Counted from the first letter of the stretch, positions 6,844-16,143 are shown. The stretch: 64,000 nucleotides of DNA from Microvirga zambiensis WSM3693 (GCF_016735695.1 NZ_JAERQD010000029.1:1-64000), one strand, 5' to 3'. Program-made: numbers and translations. Notes: generated by a model from the letters alone, not told the origin.

Positions 6844-9495
6844 CTACGAGAGGCTCGAAGGATTGGAGTAGACCTTGACCCGCGGCGGCTCCAAGGTTTC
6901 AGGGACCATGGGCTCGGGCTGCACGCTCTCCTTCCTGCGGCCGATCATGGCCATGCCGACGAGGAAGCCCGTCACGAGGAGAAACCCTATCGCACCGCCC
7001 AGGATCATGCGCATCGGTCGGGACAAACCGGATGGGCGAGCACTGAATGCTGCCGGCTCAACGATCTCGATCGTCGGTCCGAGCTCCCGAACGTAGGCGT
7101 TATCGAGGCGCCAGCGGCTCTGCTCCTGCAGCATTCTCTCAAGATTCTCGGCAACGCTCTTGTAGCGCCCCTCCAAGAGCTTGGTCGCAGCCGTCAGGGA
7201 GTTGAGATCGAACAGCGCCTCGCGGGTATCCTTGAGATCTTTCTGAAGGACTGGGACGTCCGGCTGCCTCATTCCCTGCCGCTGACGTTCCAAGGCGATA
7301 AGCCGGTCGGAAAGTACCGAATGCTCGATGGACTCGTCCGGCACACCCTGCTCGAGACGCAGAGAGGTGATTTTCTCGGCGATGCCGTTCAGTTCGGTCT
7401 GTGCCTTCTCGATCTCGCTGCTGTAGAACTTCGACGGATCCCGCTCGAACAGCTGCTGCCGTTTACGCAGATATGACTCGACGTGGGCGGTTATTATTTT
7501 CTCCGCCACTTCGGGATCGGGATCCTGAATGCCGACGGCGATGAGCGCCGCGCCCTCTACGCGCCGGATCCGCAGTCTCTCGGAAAGATCTTTGGCCGCT
7601 GCGACAACGGGATCGACGGCACGCTTCGGCACATCCGAGCTGGATCCGAAATCGACCAGCCCGCCAAGTGACATCATGCCTTTCACGAAGCCGGAGACTT
7701 GAGACTGAACGCCCGACAGGAACGTGTCACGCGAAGGCGTTAGCTTATCCAGGCCGACGTCATTGACCGTGGCTTCCATGACTTCGCGACTGCGGAGGAG
7801 ATGCATCTCCGTGAAGAGCGCCGCGTCCAACGACACCTGGACGTTCTCGCCCCAGTTTCGACGCTCCTCGCCGGGACGTATGGGGAAGTATTCCCGCCCG
7901 AAGCGATAGAGGAGAGTGCTTTCGGCCACGGATTGCGCTGACTGTACAAGCGGCACCAGCATGAATGCCAGAGTAACGCCTGCGATCAGAACCTTGCGTT
8001 GTCGAACAATGCCGAGCACGTCGGCGGGTAACAGCGCTCTCTGCAGCATTTTCGAACTCCGTCCTTTTATACCACTCACTGGGCCCGATCGCTGGCCCAC
8101 AGCAGCACTGACCTGCCAAAGCGACAGGAGAAGTGCGATTTCGATCCAAAAGAAGCGCATGAACGCGCCATGAAGAAAGATGGCGGTCGCCAGGTATCCG
8201 ATGAAGCCAATGCAAAGGCTGGTGGCGATCGCGGCATCTCGGTTCTCGCCCTTCGCATAGAGCAGCTTGACCGCGCGGATAGCGACCATCAGGGGAATCA
8301 CGACGAGGGCAGCCAATTTGGCGAACCCGAGAATCCCCTCCTCCGACAATGTCTCCAGAAACAGGTTATGCGGATGAGGCGCAGCTCCGGGGTCGACTCC
8401 CGAGGCAAGCGCATACTGGCCGTATTGGCCGGCATATTGTCCCAATCCAATTCCGACGAACGGGTGATCGGCGAATATGCGCAGGGCCGTGCTCATCACG
8501 GCAATCCGGCCGTTCAGAGAAGGGTCACTTACAGCCTGCTCTCCGGTGATCAGGATATGCGCGGCTTGAGCTATCAAAGCGACGCGATCGACAAAGGCGC
8601 TCGGCAGCGCAATTATTCCCACTGCAGCCAGCACGCAGGCCGCGCCAAGCAGCTTCCACCTTGCCCGAAGTGTCAGCGTTGCGGCGACGACCATTACGGC
8701 AATCGCAAATAGCGCCCCTCTCGAGAAGGTGAACAACGATGCAGCGAGGATCGCCAGTGCGCATAGAAGATACGCAATGCGCACGATCACCCGTTTCTCG
8801 ATGATCGCGAGGCAACATGCGAGCGGCAGCGCCATGACCAGAACTTGGCCGTAATAGTTCGGATCAGGCAGGGTGCCGGAAATTCTCCACCTCTGAACTT
8901 CGCCGGCGATCTGCTTTATCGAGGCCTGCGCGAGACCATAGACGTCGTTGCCGAAGTCGCTGCTCAGGTATTGTCTCACGCTTACGAGAGCGATCACTCC
9001 CAGGCACAGCACGGTCGCGCGGATCGTCGTCAGTAACCGCTCTCTTGACGTGATGAATGCGATGATCACCACGACGGTCGTCAGATCCTTCGCCAATTCG
9101 ATCAGCTTCTCGAGGGTCGGATCGAGGTTCTCGATATGGACTAGGGACAACAGGGAGACCCCAAAAGCGCAAATCAGCAGCGGGGCGAAGATCCGGGCAG
9201 CAGCCAAATCCTCCTTCCCGGAAACCCACCGGATCAGTAAGACCGCTGCGAGAGCGAACGTCAGCGGCACCTGAATTCCGGGCAGGCCATGCACATTCGA
9301 CGCGACGCCAAACAGGTTCGAAACGGTTCCGGCCACGAGCAGCGCAACGCCATATTGAGGCCAGCGAAAGAAAATCCAGGCTCCGAGGACAGCGGCTATC
9401 GCCAGAAGGGTCACCAATGGGCCCAACACCCCGCACGCGACGAATGCCGCGAGCAAAATTGCCCCAATCGACTTGTGAGACAATACTGGCGTCAT
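6844..9495 (-). CDS. Fusion: O-antigen ligase/Wzy-like polymerase plus Wzz-like chain-length domain
   Basis: An 883-residue inner-membrane protein. The N-terminal part (about 1-480) has some ten hydrophobic segments. It carries Wzy/WaaL features: DPNYYGQVLVMALPL, FSRGAL and HPFVGIGLGQYAGQYG followed by PHPHNLFLETLSEEGILG. The C-terminal part (about 483-883) has one membrane segment (VLIAGVTLAFMLVP), a periplasmic coiled coil and a closing P-rich membrane segment (SARPSGLSRPMRMILGGA). That is the layout of Wzz/PCP chain-length regulators, but without a Walker-type tyrosine kinase tail. The start is ATG 9495, with GGGAG 8 nt upstream; an upstream reading would run into the neighbouring gene. 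Inside the linker an ATG at 8049 has GGAG 7 nt before it, suggesting a separate Wzz product. It would polymerise repeat units and set chain length. Confidence 0.8.
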   Translation of the reverse strand: MTPVLSHKSIGAILLAAFVACGVLGPLVTLLAIAAVLGAWIFFRWPQYGVALLVAGTVSNLFGVASNVHGLPGIQVPLTFALAAVLLIRWVSGKEDLAAARIFAPLLICAFGVSLLSLVHIENLDPTLEKLIELAKDLTTVVVIIAFITSRERLLTTIRATVLCLGVIALVSVRQYLSSDFGNDVYGLAQASIKQIAGEVQRWRISGTLPDPNYYGQVLVMALPLACCLAIIEKRVIVRIAYLLCALAILAASLFTFSRGALFAIAVMVVAATLTLRARWKLLGAACVLAAVGIIALPSAFVDRVALIAQAAHILITGEQAVSDPSLNGRIAVMSTALRIFADHPFVGIGLGQYAGQYGQYALASGVDPGAAPHPHNLFLETLSEEGILGFAKLAALVVIPLMVAIRAVKLLYAKGENRDAAIATSLCIGFIGYLATAIFLHGAFMRFFWIEIALLLSLWQVSAAVGQRSGPVSGIKGRSSKMLQRALLPADVLGIVRQRKVLIAGVTLAFMLVPLVQSAQSVAESTLLYRFGREYFPIRPGEERRNWGENVQVSLDAALFTEMHLLRSREVMEATVNDVGLDKLTPSRDTFLSGVQSQVSGFVKGMMSLGGLVDFGSSSDVPKRAVDPVVAAAKDLSERLRIRRVEGAALIAVGIQDPDPEVAEKIITAHVESYLRKRQQLFERDPSKFYSSEIEKAQTELNGIAEKITSLRLEQGVPDESIEHSVLSDRLIALERQRQGMRQPDVPVLQKDLKDTREALFDLNSLTAATKLLEGRYKSVAENLERMLQEQSRWRLDNAYVRELGPTIEIVEPAAFSARPSGLSRPMRMILGGAIGFLLVTGFLVGMAMIGRRKESVQPEPMVPETLEPPRVKVYSNPSSLS

Positions 9496-9518
9496 AGGGC
9501 CCGCTCCCATGGTCGCAG

Positions 9519-10985
9519 TCACTGTGACAACAGTGGCTGCCGCTTCAACCGCGTGAAGACAGCGACTGCGGACAGGAGAGATGGAGCAGTTACTGAAAGC
9601 ACAAGAACATAGCTTATGCATCCAACTCCAACCAGAACGATCAACCGTAAGAGCGATCCTTCAATATGAACGAGCTTGTCGATGCCTATCGTTGCTCCCG
9701 CCATCAGCAGGGTCGAGAGCACAGGCCACCTCAGGGCGCGCAGGAAAATCCTAGGACCGATTCCTACCATCCGATCGGCGATCAAGAGGCGTAGGAGCGA
9801 AACTGCGGACATCAGAAAGATCAGGCCGAAAGCAAATCCTACGAGGCCCCAGCGGGTCGAAATGAAGGCGACGACCGGAGAGAGCATCAGCCCGAGAACA
9901 TTCGTCCATGTCAGCACCCACGGCCGCCCGACAGCTTTGAACAGGTCGCCGAGATTGAAAGCCACGGAATGCACCATCGTGTACATGGCAAGAACCTGTA
10001 CGACCGGGACGACTTGGCTCCATTTATCGCCATAGAGAACGTGCACGAGAGGATCGGCGACGATTGCCAAGCCGGCCGCCGCAGGCAACGTCAGGGCTGC
10101 GATTCCGGTCAAGCTGTCTTCGTACGAGCGACGCAGAGCCGGCAAATCCGCCTGAATGGCACCGTAGGCGGGAAACAGGGCCTGGCTCGCAGCCCAGCAA
10201 ATCCCCAGAATGATCTGATCCGTCAGCGAGAAAGCCAGAACATAGATGCCCAGCGCAGCCACATCCAGGAAGTGCCCGATCAGCATGTAATCGACGTTCT
10301 TGCTCAACACGCTCAGAATGGTGACGAGCGTCATCTGGATCCCGAACGGGAGAATGGCCGAGACTGTCTCTCTGTCCAGCGACAGATGCGGCTTCCATTT
10401 CGACAACCACCAGAGAGCCAGGACACCGACGACCATTCCGGCAATGTGACCATAGACAAGGCTCCAGGCGCCGAAGCCTGACAGCGCCAGCAATACGCCC
10501 ACCACCGTTTTGGTGATCGCCTTGAGGACCTCCGGGATGACTCTCTTTCGAAAGGCAAGATCCCGCTGCAGAATCCCAATGAAGACCGAGGAAGGTCCCG
10601 ACAGAATGAGACATACGGACAATGCGCGTATGATCTCAACGGACCGGTGATCGAAGAAAGCATCGGCAATGAGCGGCGCAGCAAAAAATGCAACGCCTCC
10701 GATCAGCACCGCGCTGATAAGGCTGATCGTCATGGCGACCGCGGCCGTTTTCTCGGGATCCTGACGGCGCCATACAACCGAGGCTCCCACACCGCCTTCC
10801 GAGACTGCCTCAAGAAGAGCAAGAACGGCCAAGCCTGCGGCCACCAGGCCAAAGTCGTCCGTTCCCAATATGCGCGCGAGAACCGCAATATTGACGAGGG
10901 TGATGAGTCTTGTGCTTACGAACGCGAGGTGTGTCCAAAACGCGCCTGCAGCAATTTTTTGGTTCAGCTCCTGCCGAGAAAACAT
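9519..10985 (-). CDS. Polysaccharide flippase, Wzx/MOP superfamily
   Basis: A 488-residue integral membrane protein with about 12-14 hydrophobic segments. It starts FSRQELNQKIAAGAFWTHLA and continues with the ILGTDDFGLVAAGLAVLALL pattern typical of polysaccharide biosynthesis C-terminal/MviN-like exporters (RfbX, WzxC type). It should flip lipid-linked repeat units from cytoplasm to periplasm, where the polymerase domain of the next gene acts. The two genes are 23 bp apart and co-directional, so they are probably co-transcribed. The final residues are more basic than the rest. Assignment to the MOP flippase family is firm; the cargo is not known. Confidence 0.88.
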   Translation of the reverse strand: MFSRQELNQKIAAGAFWTHLAFVSTRLITLVNIAVLARILGTDDFGLVAAGLAVLALLEAVSEGGVGASVVWRRQDPEKTAAVAMTISLISAVLIGGVAFFAAPLIADAFFDHRSVEIIRALSVCLILSGPSSVFIGILQRDLAFRKRVIPEVLKAITKTVVGVLLALSGFGAWSLVYGHIAGMVVGVLALWWLSKWKPHLSLDRETVSAILPFGIQMTLVTILSVLSKNVDYMLIGHFLDVAALGIYVLAFSLTDQIILGICWAASQALFPAYGAIQADLPALRRSYEDSLTGIAALTLPAAAGLAIVADPLVHVLYGDKWSQVVPVVQVLAMYTMVHSVAFNLGDLFKAVGRPWVLTWTNVLGLMLSPVVAFISTRWGLVGFAFGLIFLMSAVSLLRLLIADRMVGIGPRIFLRALRWPVLSTLLMAGATIGIDKLVHIEGSLLRLIVLVGVGCISYVLVLSVTAPSLLSAVAVFTRLKRQPLLSQ

Positions 10986-11504
10986 CGATGCGCTACCACA
11001 GCCCGCGTATCTGCGACGTAGTCATGGGAACTCTGGGCATCGTCACTCCTCTTGGCTTTAGGAAATCGAGAACATCCCTGCGCTGATATCGTAGTTCTCG
11101 GGCAGCGGATTGCCGTCAAAACTCTTGCGTTACACGGTGCAAATTTACCTCGGCCCCTCCGCACCCCGCATTGATCTTCCGAGTTATCCCCCTGCTACTT
11201 ATTCTCCCTGCGTTCATTGGAGCCTCAAATGCTCCCAAAGGTTGCGGGCCAAGTGGCGAATTCGGGTACCGGCAACGGGATTGCAGGCTAGAATTCCTAT
11301 GACTTCTTATGGCGGGCCTGGAGATGCATGACGCGACGGAGATGCCTCGTCATTTTTAATCCGCATCCGATCGAAGGAGCGTAGGTGTGCGATACCTTCT
11401 GGCCGCGCGGTCGCTCTTGGACCTCGGCCGACGCAGAGTCGGCCCGACTCAACAAGGTTCGAGAACGAGATCGCCGATGAGGCAGGCCGAGTGAAAACCG
11501 GCGG
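10986..11504. other. Intergenic region between the beta-helix gene and the flippase gene
   Basis: About 520 bp with no supported gene. It likely holds the promoter of the flippase/polymerase unit. A small hairpin at 11426-11444 is listed separately. Confidence 0.4.
11426..11444 (-). terminator. Possible terminator hairpin after the beta-helix gene
   Basis: GGCCGAC and GTCGGCC form a perfect 7-bp stem around loop GCAGA, about 60 nt downstream of the stop codon at 11505. There is no U-tract, so the call is weak. Confidence 0.3.
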
Positions 11505-12515
11505 TCAGTTCGGCTTCTGTCCCTGCCAGAGCGGCTCGGGATTGTCCGTGACAGTGTTCAGATTGATCTCGCTGTTGATCAATCCGGACGCCCGCTGATA
11601 GTCGCCGTAAACGACTCTGCCGACGCCCGCCAGAGTGTTTCGGGTCACGTTGATATCCCTCGATGGCAGTTCTATCTCGGTATATTCATTCGCGATCATG
11701 ATCCCGACCGCAGGCTTGCCGTAGCGATAAAAGTCTTTCGCATATGTGTGATAGACTTTGTTCTCCTGGACGACGGTAGAAGGTGCGTTGTCGAGATAGA
11801 TGTTGACGCTGTAATTGTCGAAGACGTCATTCCCTAAGATCTGAACACCTTTGGTGGACAGCGTTCCGATGCCCTCGCCGTAGTTGCGGTATACGCGATT
11901 GCCGATCACTGTGCTTTTGTCCGACGCCTGGAGACTGATGCCTTGTGGCCAACCGCCGTCGATCGCGCGCGACTTATATTCCAGGCAATTGTTCCACACT
12001 TCGTTGCGCGCGATAACGTTCGCATAGGAGTGCCCGGCTTCCGTATGACCGATCCAGATCCCGGCCTTCTGGCTCCCCTGGATTCGGTTATCCGAAATCT
12101 CAACGTCATGAACTCCCCATGCGGCGATGCCCCCGCGCGTGGCGTTTCGAACCGTAAAGCCTCTGAAAGTCACGTAGCTCGCATTAATCTGGACCAGGTT
12201 CGTATCGGGCGGCGAACCCGCGCCATCGATGATGACCTCCTCCCCCGAGGCGGGTTCGATGGTGACAGGAAGCTCCGCCGTTCCACCCGACGGGATGACG
12301 ACGACCTCTTTGTACACTCCTCCCAGGACCGTGACCCTCGACCCAGGCTTTGCTTCCTCGGCGGCCTTTGAAATCGATCGGAATGGAAGGGCGACCGTTC
12401 CTGGATTCTTGTCGTCGCCGGCGCTCGAGACGTATAGCGTCGTCGCCAGTGCCGGCATGGACTGAAGTGCCGTCATCGCCACGATCAATGCAACGCGGGT
12501 CTTGCCGATCATCAT
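11505..12515 (-). CDS. Secreted right-handed parallel beta-helix protein
   Basis: A 336-residue protein. A Sec signal peptide (about 1-24, VALIVAMTALQSMPALA, cut before TTLYVS) precedes a beta-helix. Turns such as YVTFRGFTVRNATRGGIAAW, VEISDNRIQGSQKAGIWIG, NVIARNEVWNN and VQILGNDVFDNYSVNIYLD are PbH1-type. The family includes polysaccharide lyases, C5-epimerases and the periplasmic AlgG/AlgK-like helices that accompany exopolysaccharide secretion. Here it probably binds, edits or trims the locus's own polymer. A strong GAGGGGGGA precedes the ATG. It lies 7 bp from the acetyltransferase-like gene upstream, implying one transcript. Catalytic residues could not be assigned. Confidence 0.8.
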   Translation of the reverse strand: MMIGKTRVALIVAMTALQSMPALATTLYVSSAGDDKNPGTVALPFRSISKAAEEAKPGSRVTVLGGVYKEVVVIPSGGTAELPVTIEPASGEEVIIDGAGSPPDTNLVQINASYVTFRGFTVRNATRGGIAAWGVHDVEISDNRIQGSQKAGIWIGHTEAGHSYANVIARNEVWNNCLEYKSRAIDGGWPQGISLQASDKSTVIGNRVYRNYGEGIGTLSTKGVQILGNDVFDNYSVNIYLDNAPSTVVQENKVYHTYAKDFYRYGKPAVGIMIANEYTEIELPSRDINVTRNTLAGVGRVVYGDYQRASGLINSEINLNTVTDNPEPLWQGQKPN

Positions 12516-12522
12516 TCCCCCC

Positions 12523-13560
12523 TCACCTCAACCTGGCACGCCGGTTGAACTCCTGATAAAGCCTGTGAGCCGGCATCAACATGGATTTTATGATCGGCGC
12601 ACCCCGTACGAATTGTCGGAGACCCGACTTGCAGCGCCAGATCATGGGGTTTGCGACGGCAGTCCCCTCGATGAGCGGCACCCTCCGGTTGGAAATCCGG
12701 AGCTTGTAGTCGTTATCGCCTCTCCCGAAATCGATCAGATTGATGCCGATCTTGGGAGCACCCGCCATCATCTCCAGCAGCAAAAGTATTCCTGGAGAAT
12801 GGCGCTGAAACTGTGGATCGTAAGTCGGGAACCAATAGTGCCAGACATTGCCGGACCGCAGGCCGAAATGAGCCGCAATGGGCTGCCCACCGGCACGCAT
12901 GACCGACAGCATTCCAGCGAACTCCGGCTTTCTCTCCGAAGCGATCACATCCATCAGCGCTCTCGCCCAGGGTCTTTCGAAGAGATCTGGTGTGCCGATG
13001 CGATGGTAATGCGCCGATTTCCATTTGAGGCAGAAATCGAGCATAGCCGGATCGGTCGACTGCAGTTCAACCTCGACCTCGCCCACCTCGCGCTCGAGTC
13101 GGCGCCTTTTGCGTCGATGGTCGGCGTAAAGCGCGGTAGATCCTGGAGCCTCGCTTTGAGTCAGATCGACAACCGGAGATTCCGTATCGATCAAACGCCA
13201 AGGTGCGAACATCGTTTGCGGCGCCGGTACGTGATCGAAGCTCCAGGCGCGCAGTTTGCATGCCCGCATAAGAGCGGGAGCATCGCAATCGTAGTCCGGT
13301 TCCGCAATCAGGCCGTGATAATCCGAAACCGGGCCGCCGACGGGCTTGCCCTGCCCTAGCGCGTTTCGCTGGAACGGAAAGAAAGCAGCCCCACCATCAA
13401 GGATGGCGACAAAAACGTCATCCCGGACCTTGGCAACAGACCTCGTGAATTCAGGCCTGAAAAAAGGACTGAAAAGCGTTGAATTCCGCTCCTGAATATT
13501 AGCCCAGCGAGCAATCAGATCTTCCGGCAGCTCATTGGCGGGAACAACAGTTGCTCGCAT
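12523..13560 (-). CDS. GNAT/FemAB-like transferase (BioF2-like acetyltransferase domain)
   Basis: Residues from the ATG at 13560 form a 345-residue protein; an ATG at 13650 would add 30 poorly conserved residues. The C-terminal half has HRRKRRRLEREVGEVEVEL, then FEGMLS-like FAGMLSVMRAGGQPIAAHFGL and HYWFPTYDPQFQRHSPGIL, a pattern of the 'CelD/BcsL' acetyltransferase group (PF13480-like, GNAT fold related to FemAB). Such proteins are common in exopolysaccharide loci and are presumed to acylate sugars or intermediates. A second, divergent member lies at 19905-21083. No signal peptide is seen, so it should act in the cytoplasm. The acyl or aminoacyl donor is unknown. Confidence 0.7.
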   Translation of the reverse strand: MRATVVPANELPEDLIARWANIQERNSTLFSPFFRPEFTRSVAKVRDDVFVAILDGGAAFFPFQRNALGQGKPVGGPVSDYHGLIAEPDYDCDAPALMRACKLRAWSFDHVPAPQTMFAPWRLIDTESPVVDLTQSEAPGSTALYADHRRKRRRLEREVGEVEVELQSTDPAMLDFCLKWKSAHYHRIGTPDLFERPWARALMDVIASERKPEFAGMLSVMRAGGQPIAAHFGLRSGNVWHYWFPTYDPQFQRHSPGILLLLEMMAGAPKIGINLIDFGRGDNDYKLRISNRRVPLIEGTAVANPMIWRCKSGLRQFVRGAPIIKSMLMPAHRLYQEFNRRARLR

Positions 13561-13685
13561 CAATAGATCCACGTTCAAAAATTCAGAGGGAATTCCGCCT
13601 CTTGCGCCAATGCCGTCAGCCAATGTGCAGGAGTCGGCGTCATCAGGCATTTCCGGTCGAGATGCCGTCTCCCCGGACAGGCCAC

Positions 13686-14855
13686 CTAGAAAAGCGGCGC
13701 TCCGAGTACTGCTGCCGTCGATGTCCGAACCTTGAAAAGCGCATTGCCGTCCGTGACCCCGACGTGATGGCGCCGAACATTGTAGCAGCTCGTCTTTCCG
13801 GCAATATTCTTACCGCCATGGAACGAGAACGCGATCCGGTACCCCGCCCTGCGAAGCGCCTCCTGCGTATGTTCGTTGAAGCTGTCCGGCGCGCCGACGG
13901 GATAGGCTAGAGACTGAATCTCGATGCCGAGATCCTGTTCGAGCATCTGCTTCGAAAGACTCACCTCCTCCAATTGAAGCTCGGGGCTCAAATGGCTCAG
14001 CAAGGGATGAGAGTGAGTATGGGAGCCGACTGCCATTCCATTGTCGGACATCTCCTTCAGCTCTGCTTTATTCATGAAAATACGCTCGCAGGGGCGCTCA
14101 TCACCGGTCCCGGTGGACCGAGCGATCTCTCGGAGAAACTTATCCTTATCGAGATTGTGCTTCGTCTTGTAGATGCACAGGAGACGGTTCAATGCCTGCA
14201 GCTTGCCGTCATCGAGATCGAGGGTCAGCGGCTCAGGATAATTCAAGACTACCTTTGAGTTTCGCGACGTCTTTATCATAAAGGCAATCTGGTCCCACCA
14301 GGGCAGCTGCGAACTGCCGAGGTAGGAAGTGCAGATGAAGAACGTCCCCTCGACTCTGTGCTTGTGCAGGATAGGAAATGCATAATCGTAATTGTCTTTG
14401 TACCCATCGTCGAAGGTGAGCAGGATCCCCGCCTTGCGAAGGGTTGTTTTTCCCTCAACAAAAGCAATGGCTTCATCCAGCGTGCTGATATGATAGCGCT
14501 GCTTGATCCACCTGACCTGTTCCTCGAGGTCGCTCGGAGTCGCGGAGTACAGATTGGGATCTCCGACGGTGTCGCTCGGAGAGCCGATACGATGATAGTT
14601 GAGGACAACCAGGCAGTTCTGTTGCGGAAGCCGCTCTAGAATTCTCAATCCGCCCGTTGCCGCTATGAGCGAGGCAAGCCGTTGCCGCTTCGACTTTCTA
14701 GACGAGGGCACTGCGCCAGATTGCCTGAGATGAAGGTTCATCCGATCTATAGCCGCCGTCAACTGAGCAACTCCTCCGACTAGGAAATCATCGCTCGCCT
14801 GCCCACCCGATCGGAAAGCTTCGGCGAGTTTTTTCGATCTGTGTTCTAAAAGCAT
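13686..14855 (-). CDS. Polysaccharide deacetylase, NodB homology domain
   Basis: The open frame extends to a TTG at 15005, but that codon lies inside a terminator-like hairpin, so I take the ATG at 14855 (389 residues). An ATG at 14741 is also possible, and no start has a good ribosome site. NodB motifs are clear: LLTFDDGYKDNYDYAF (catalytic Asp and metal Asp), GSHTHSHPLLSHL (metal His pair) and LAYPVGAPDSF. The N-terminal LVVLNYHRIG segment is typical of extracellular polysaccharide deacetylases. It would remove N- or O-acetyl groups from the polymer or a lipid-linked intermediate. No obvious signal peptide is seen with any start, which leaves its compartment open. Confidence 0.82.
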   Translation of the reverse strand: MLLEHRSKKLAEAFRSGGQASDDFLVGGVAQLTAAIDRMNLHLRQSGAVPSSRKSKRQRLASLIAATGGLRILERLPQQNCLVVLNYHRIGSPSDTVGDPNLYSATPSDLEEQVRWIKQRYHISTLDEAIAFVEGKTTLRKAGILLTFDDGYKDNYDYAFPILHKHRVEGTFFICTSYLGSSQLPWWDQIAFMIKTSRNSKVVLNYPEPLTLDLDDGKLQALNRLLCIYKTKHNLDKDKFLREIARSTGTGDERPCERIFMNKAELKEMSDNGMAVGSHTHSHPLLSHLSPELQLEEVSLSKQMLEQDLGIEIQSLAYPVGAPDSFNEHTQEALRRAGYRIAFSFHGGKNIAGKTSCYNVRRHHVGVTDGNALFKVRTSTAAVLGAPLF

Positions 14856-15003
14856 TCTAAACCATGGGCCAGGGACATAAAATAAGCAGTCAAGCTTCTT
14901 AAAAGTTACCTCATCCGCGCCGCTGGATGGACTGATGTTTCCCTTGGATCCCGGTCTCACTGCAGCGAAGGGGCGCTTGGCCGAATGATGCTTACTCGCG
15001 ATC

Positions 15004-15032
15004 AAGCCCGGAGCTTACTCGGCTCCGGGCTT
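15004..15032 (-). terminator. Terminator-like hairpin after exoY-like gene
   Basis: AAGCCCGGAGC and GCTCCGGGCTT form a perfect 11-bp GC-rich stem around a 7-nt loop, 26 nt downstream of the exoY-like stop codon. Only two U residues follow, so it may attenuate rather than stop transcription into the deacetylase gene. Confidence 0.55.
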
Positions 15033-15057
15033 GGAGAGCTGCAAGCTGGGCTTTTCG

Positions 15058-15705
15058 TCAGCAGGATCCGTCCATCTTGATCACGCAGACCACCGTTTTC
15101 AGGAGAATCATGATGTCGCGCCTGAAGGTCCAGTTCTTAACGTAGTCCTCGTCGAGCTTCACACGCTGCGAGTACGAGACTTTGTTTCGCCCGCTGATTT
15201 GCCAGAGACCGGTTATTCCGGGCCGGGTCTGATAATAGAGATGCATTGCCTTGTTGTAGTGCGGGACTTCCGCAGATGTTATGGGCCGCGGACCGACCAG
15301 GCTCATGTGGCCCAACAGGACATTGAACAGTTGGGGAAGCTCATCGAGACTGGTCTTGCGCAGTATCGCTCCGAGCGGCGTGATACGAGGATCGTTCTGC
15401 AGCTTGTGGTTCTGCAGCCATTCCTCCCGGGCCTCCGGGTCGTTTTCGAGGTGGCGTGCCAGCACATCGGCCGCATCGACGACCATTGTTCGAAATTTCA
15501 GACACGGAAACACGGTGCCTGAAGGGCCCAGACGCATGTGCTTGATCACCGCGGGCCCGCCGTCGGTTATCAGGATCAGGAGATAGACCGCTATCATGAG
15601 CGGCGACAGGAGGAGGATGGCGAGAGCACTTACGATAAAGTCGAAGATTCGCTTGGAATCTCCGCCAGTCAGCTTCAAACGAAGAATTTGGGTTGCTTCA
15701 TGCAT
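15058..15705 (-). CDS. Undecaprenyl-phosphate sugar-1-phosphate transferase, ExoY-like
   Basis: A 215-residue polyprenyl-phosphate sugar phosphotransferase that starts repeat-unit synthesis by loading the first sugar-1-phosphate on undecaprenyl phosphate. An N-terminal membrane hairpin (RIFDFIVSALAILLLSPLMI, about 19-48) is followed by CLKFRTMV, DPRITPLGAILRKTSLDELP, LFNVLLGHMSLVGPRPI and RPGITGLWQISGRNKVSYS. All are hallmarks of the bacterial sugar transferase family. The length matches short ExoY/WcaJ-C-type enzymes. It stands at the upstream end of the leftward polysaccharide set and is followed by a strong hairpin. Whether it uses UDP-Gal or UDP-Glc cannot be told. Confidence 0.9.
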   Translation of the reverse strand: MHEATQILRLKLTGGDSKRIFDFIVSALAILLLSPLMIAVYLLILITDGGPAVIKHMRLGPSGTVFPCLKFRTMVVDAADVLARHLENDPEAREEWLQNHKLQNDPRITPLGAILRKTSLDELPQLFNVLLGHMSLVGPRPITSAEVPHYNKAMHLYYQTRPGITGLWQISGRNKVSYSQRVKLDEDYVKNWTFRRDIMILLKTVVCVIKMDGSC

Positions 15706-16143
15706 CGATTACATCCAGTACAAATGCAAGAGTACTTTGGTCGATGGGAGAGAGTGCCGGGCAACCGGCGCTTAAGCACTTTGGTTCGCTGATGCCGGAA
15801 TCTAGTTGCTTCGTACGGGGCTGAACAAGCAATCAACGGCATTACAACTTAAGGGGTCGGAGCCGTTCTGAACGCGATGGCGATCGGGCAAGATCCTCAT
15901 GAAGTAGCCCTGAATAGATCGGGCGGACTCTCTCACCTCCGGCAGATCACGCGACATGACAGCATATTGGGGTTTCGTGGCGGTAGCTGTTCTGATCGGA
16001 CCGGCGGTAGGATCGCTCGTGCGTCATGCCTCTCTCACCCATTTCTCCGGATGGGGACGAGCGAAGACCGACAGAGCGGTCTTGAGCGCCGGGTAGCGCG
16101 CGTTGTCGATTCTGTTCCGGCATGTGCGGTACTTACGAAAAGG
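15706..16143. other. Intergenic region between exoY-like gene and the tRNA
   Basis: Holds the leader of the exoY-like gene. A stem at 15753-15772 (AGTGCCGG / CCGGCGCT with GCAA tetraloop, one wobble) lies 48 nt upstream of its ATG. The octamer ACTTTGGT occurs on either side of that stem. One doubtful short reading frame is listed separately. Confidence 0.4.
15956..16096 (+). CDS. Possible 46-aa single-pass membrane microprotein (doubtful)
   Basis: ATG at 15956 opens a 46-codon frame starting MTAYWGFVAVAVLIGPAVG, one plausible membrane helix, followed by a polar basic tail. No good Shine-Dalgarno sequence precedes it and nothing is known of homologues from the sequence alone. It is reported because its hydrophobicity pattern is not what chance usually gives; it may still be spurious. 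Confidence 0.22.
   Translation: MTAYWGFVAVAVLIGPAVGSLVRHASLTHFSGWGRAKTDRAVLSAG

Noticed and set aside
15003-15005. TTG start giving a 439-residue deacetylase
   Set aside because: The codon is part of a perfect 11-bp terminator-like hairpin and has no ribosome site; the extra N-terminal residues do not look like a signal peptide.
15740-15790. Cyclic-di-GMP riboswitch upstream of the exoY-like gene
   Set aside because: A GCAA-capped stem is present, but the conserved GEMM core and receptor helix were not found.
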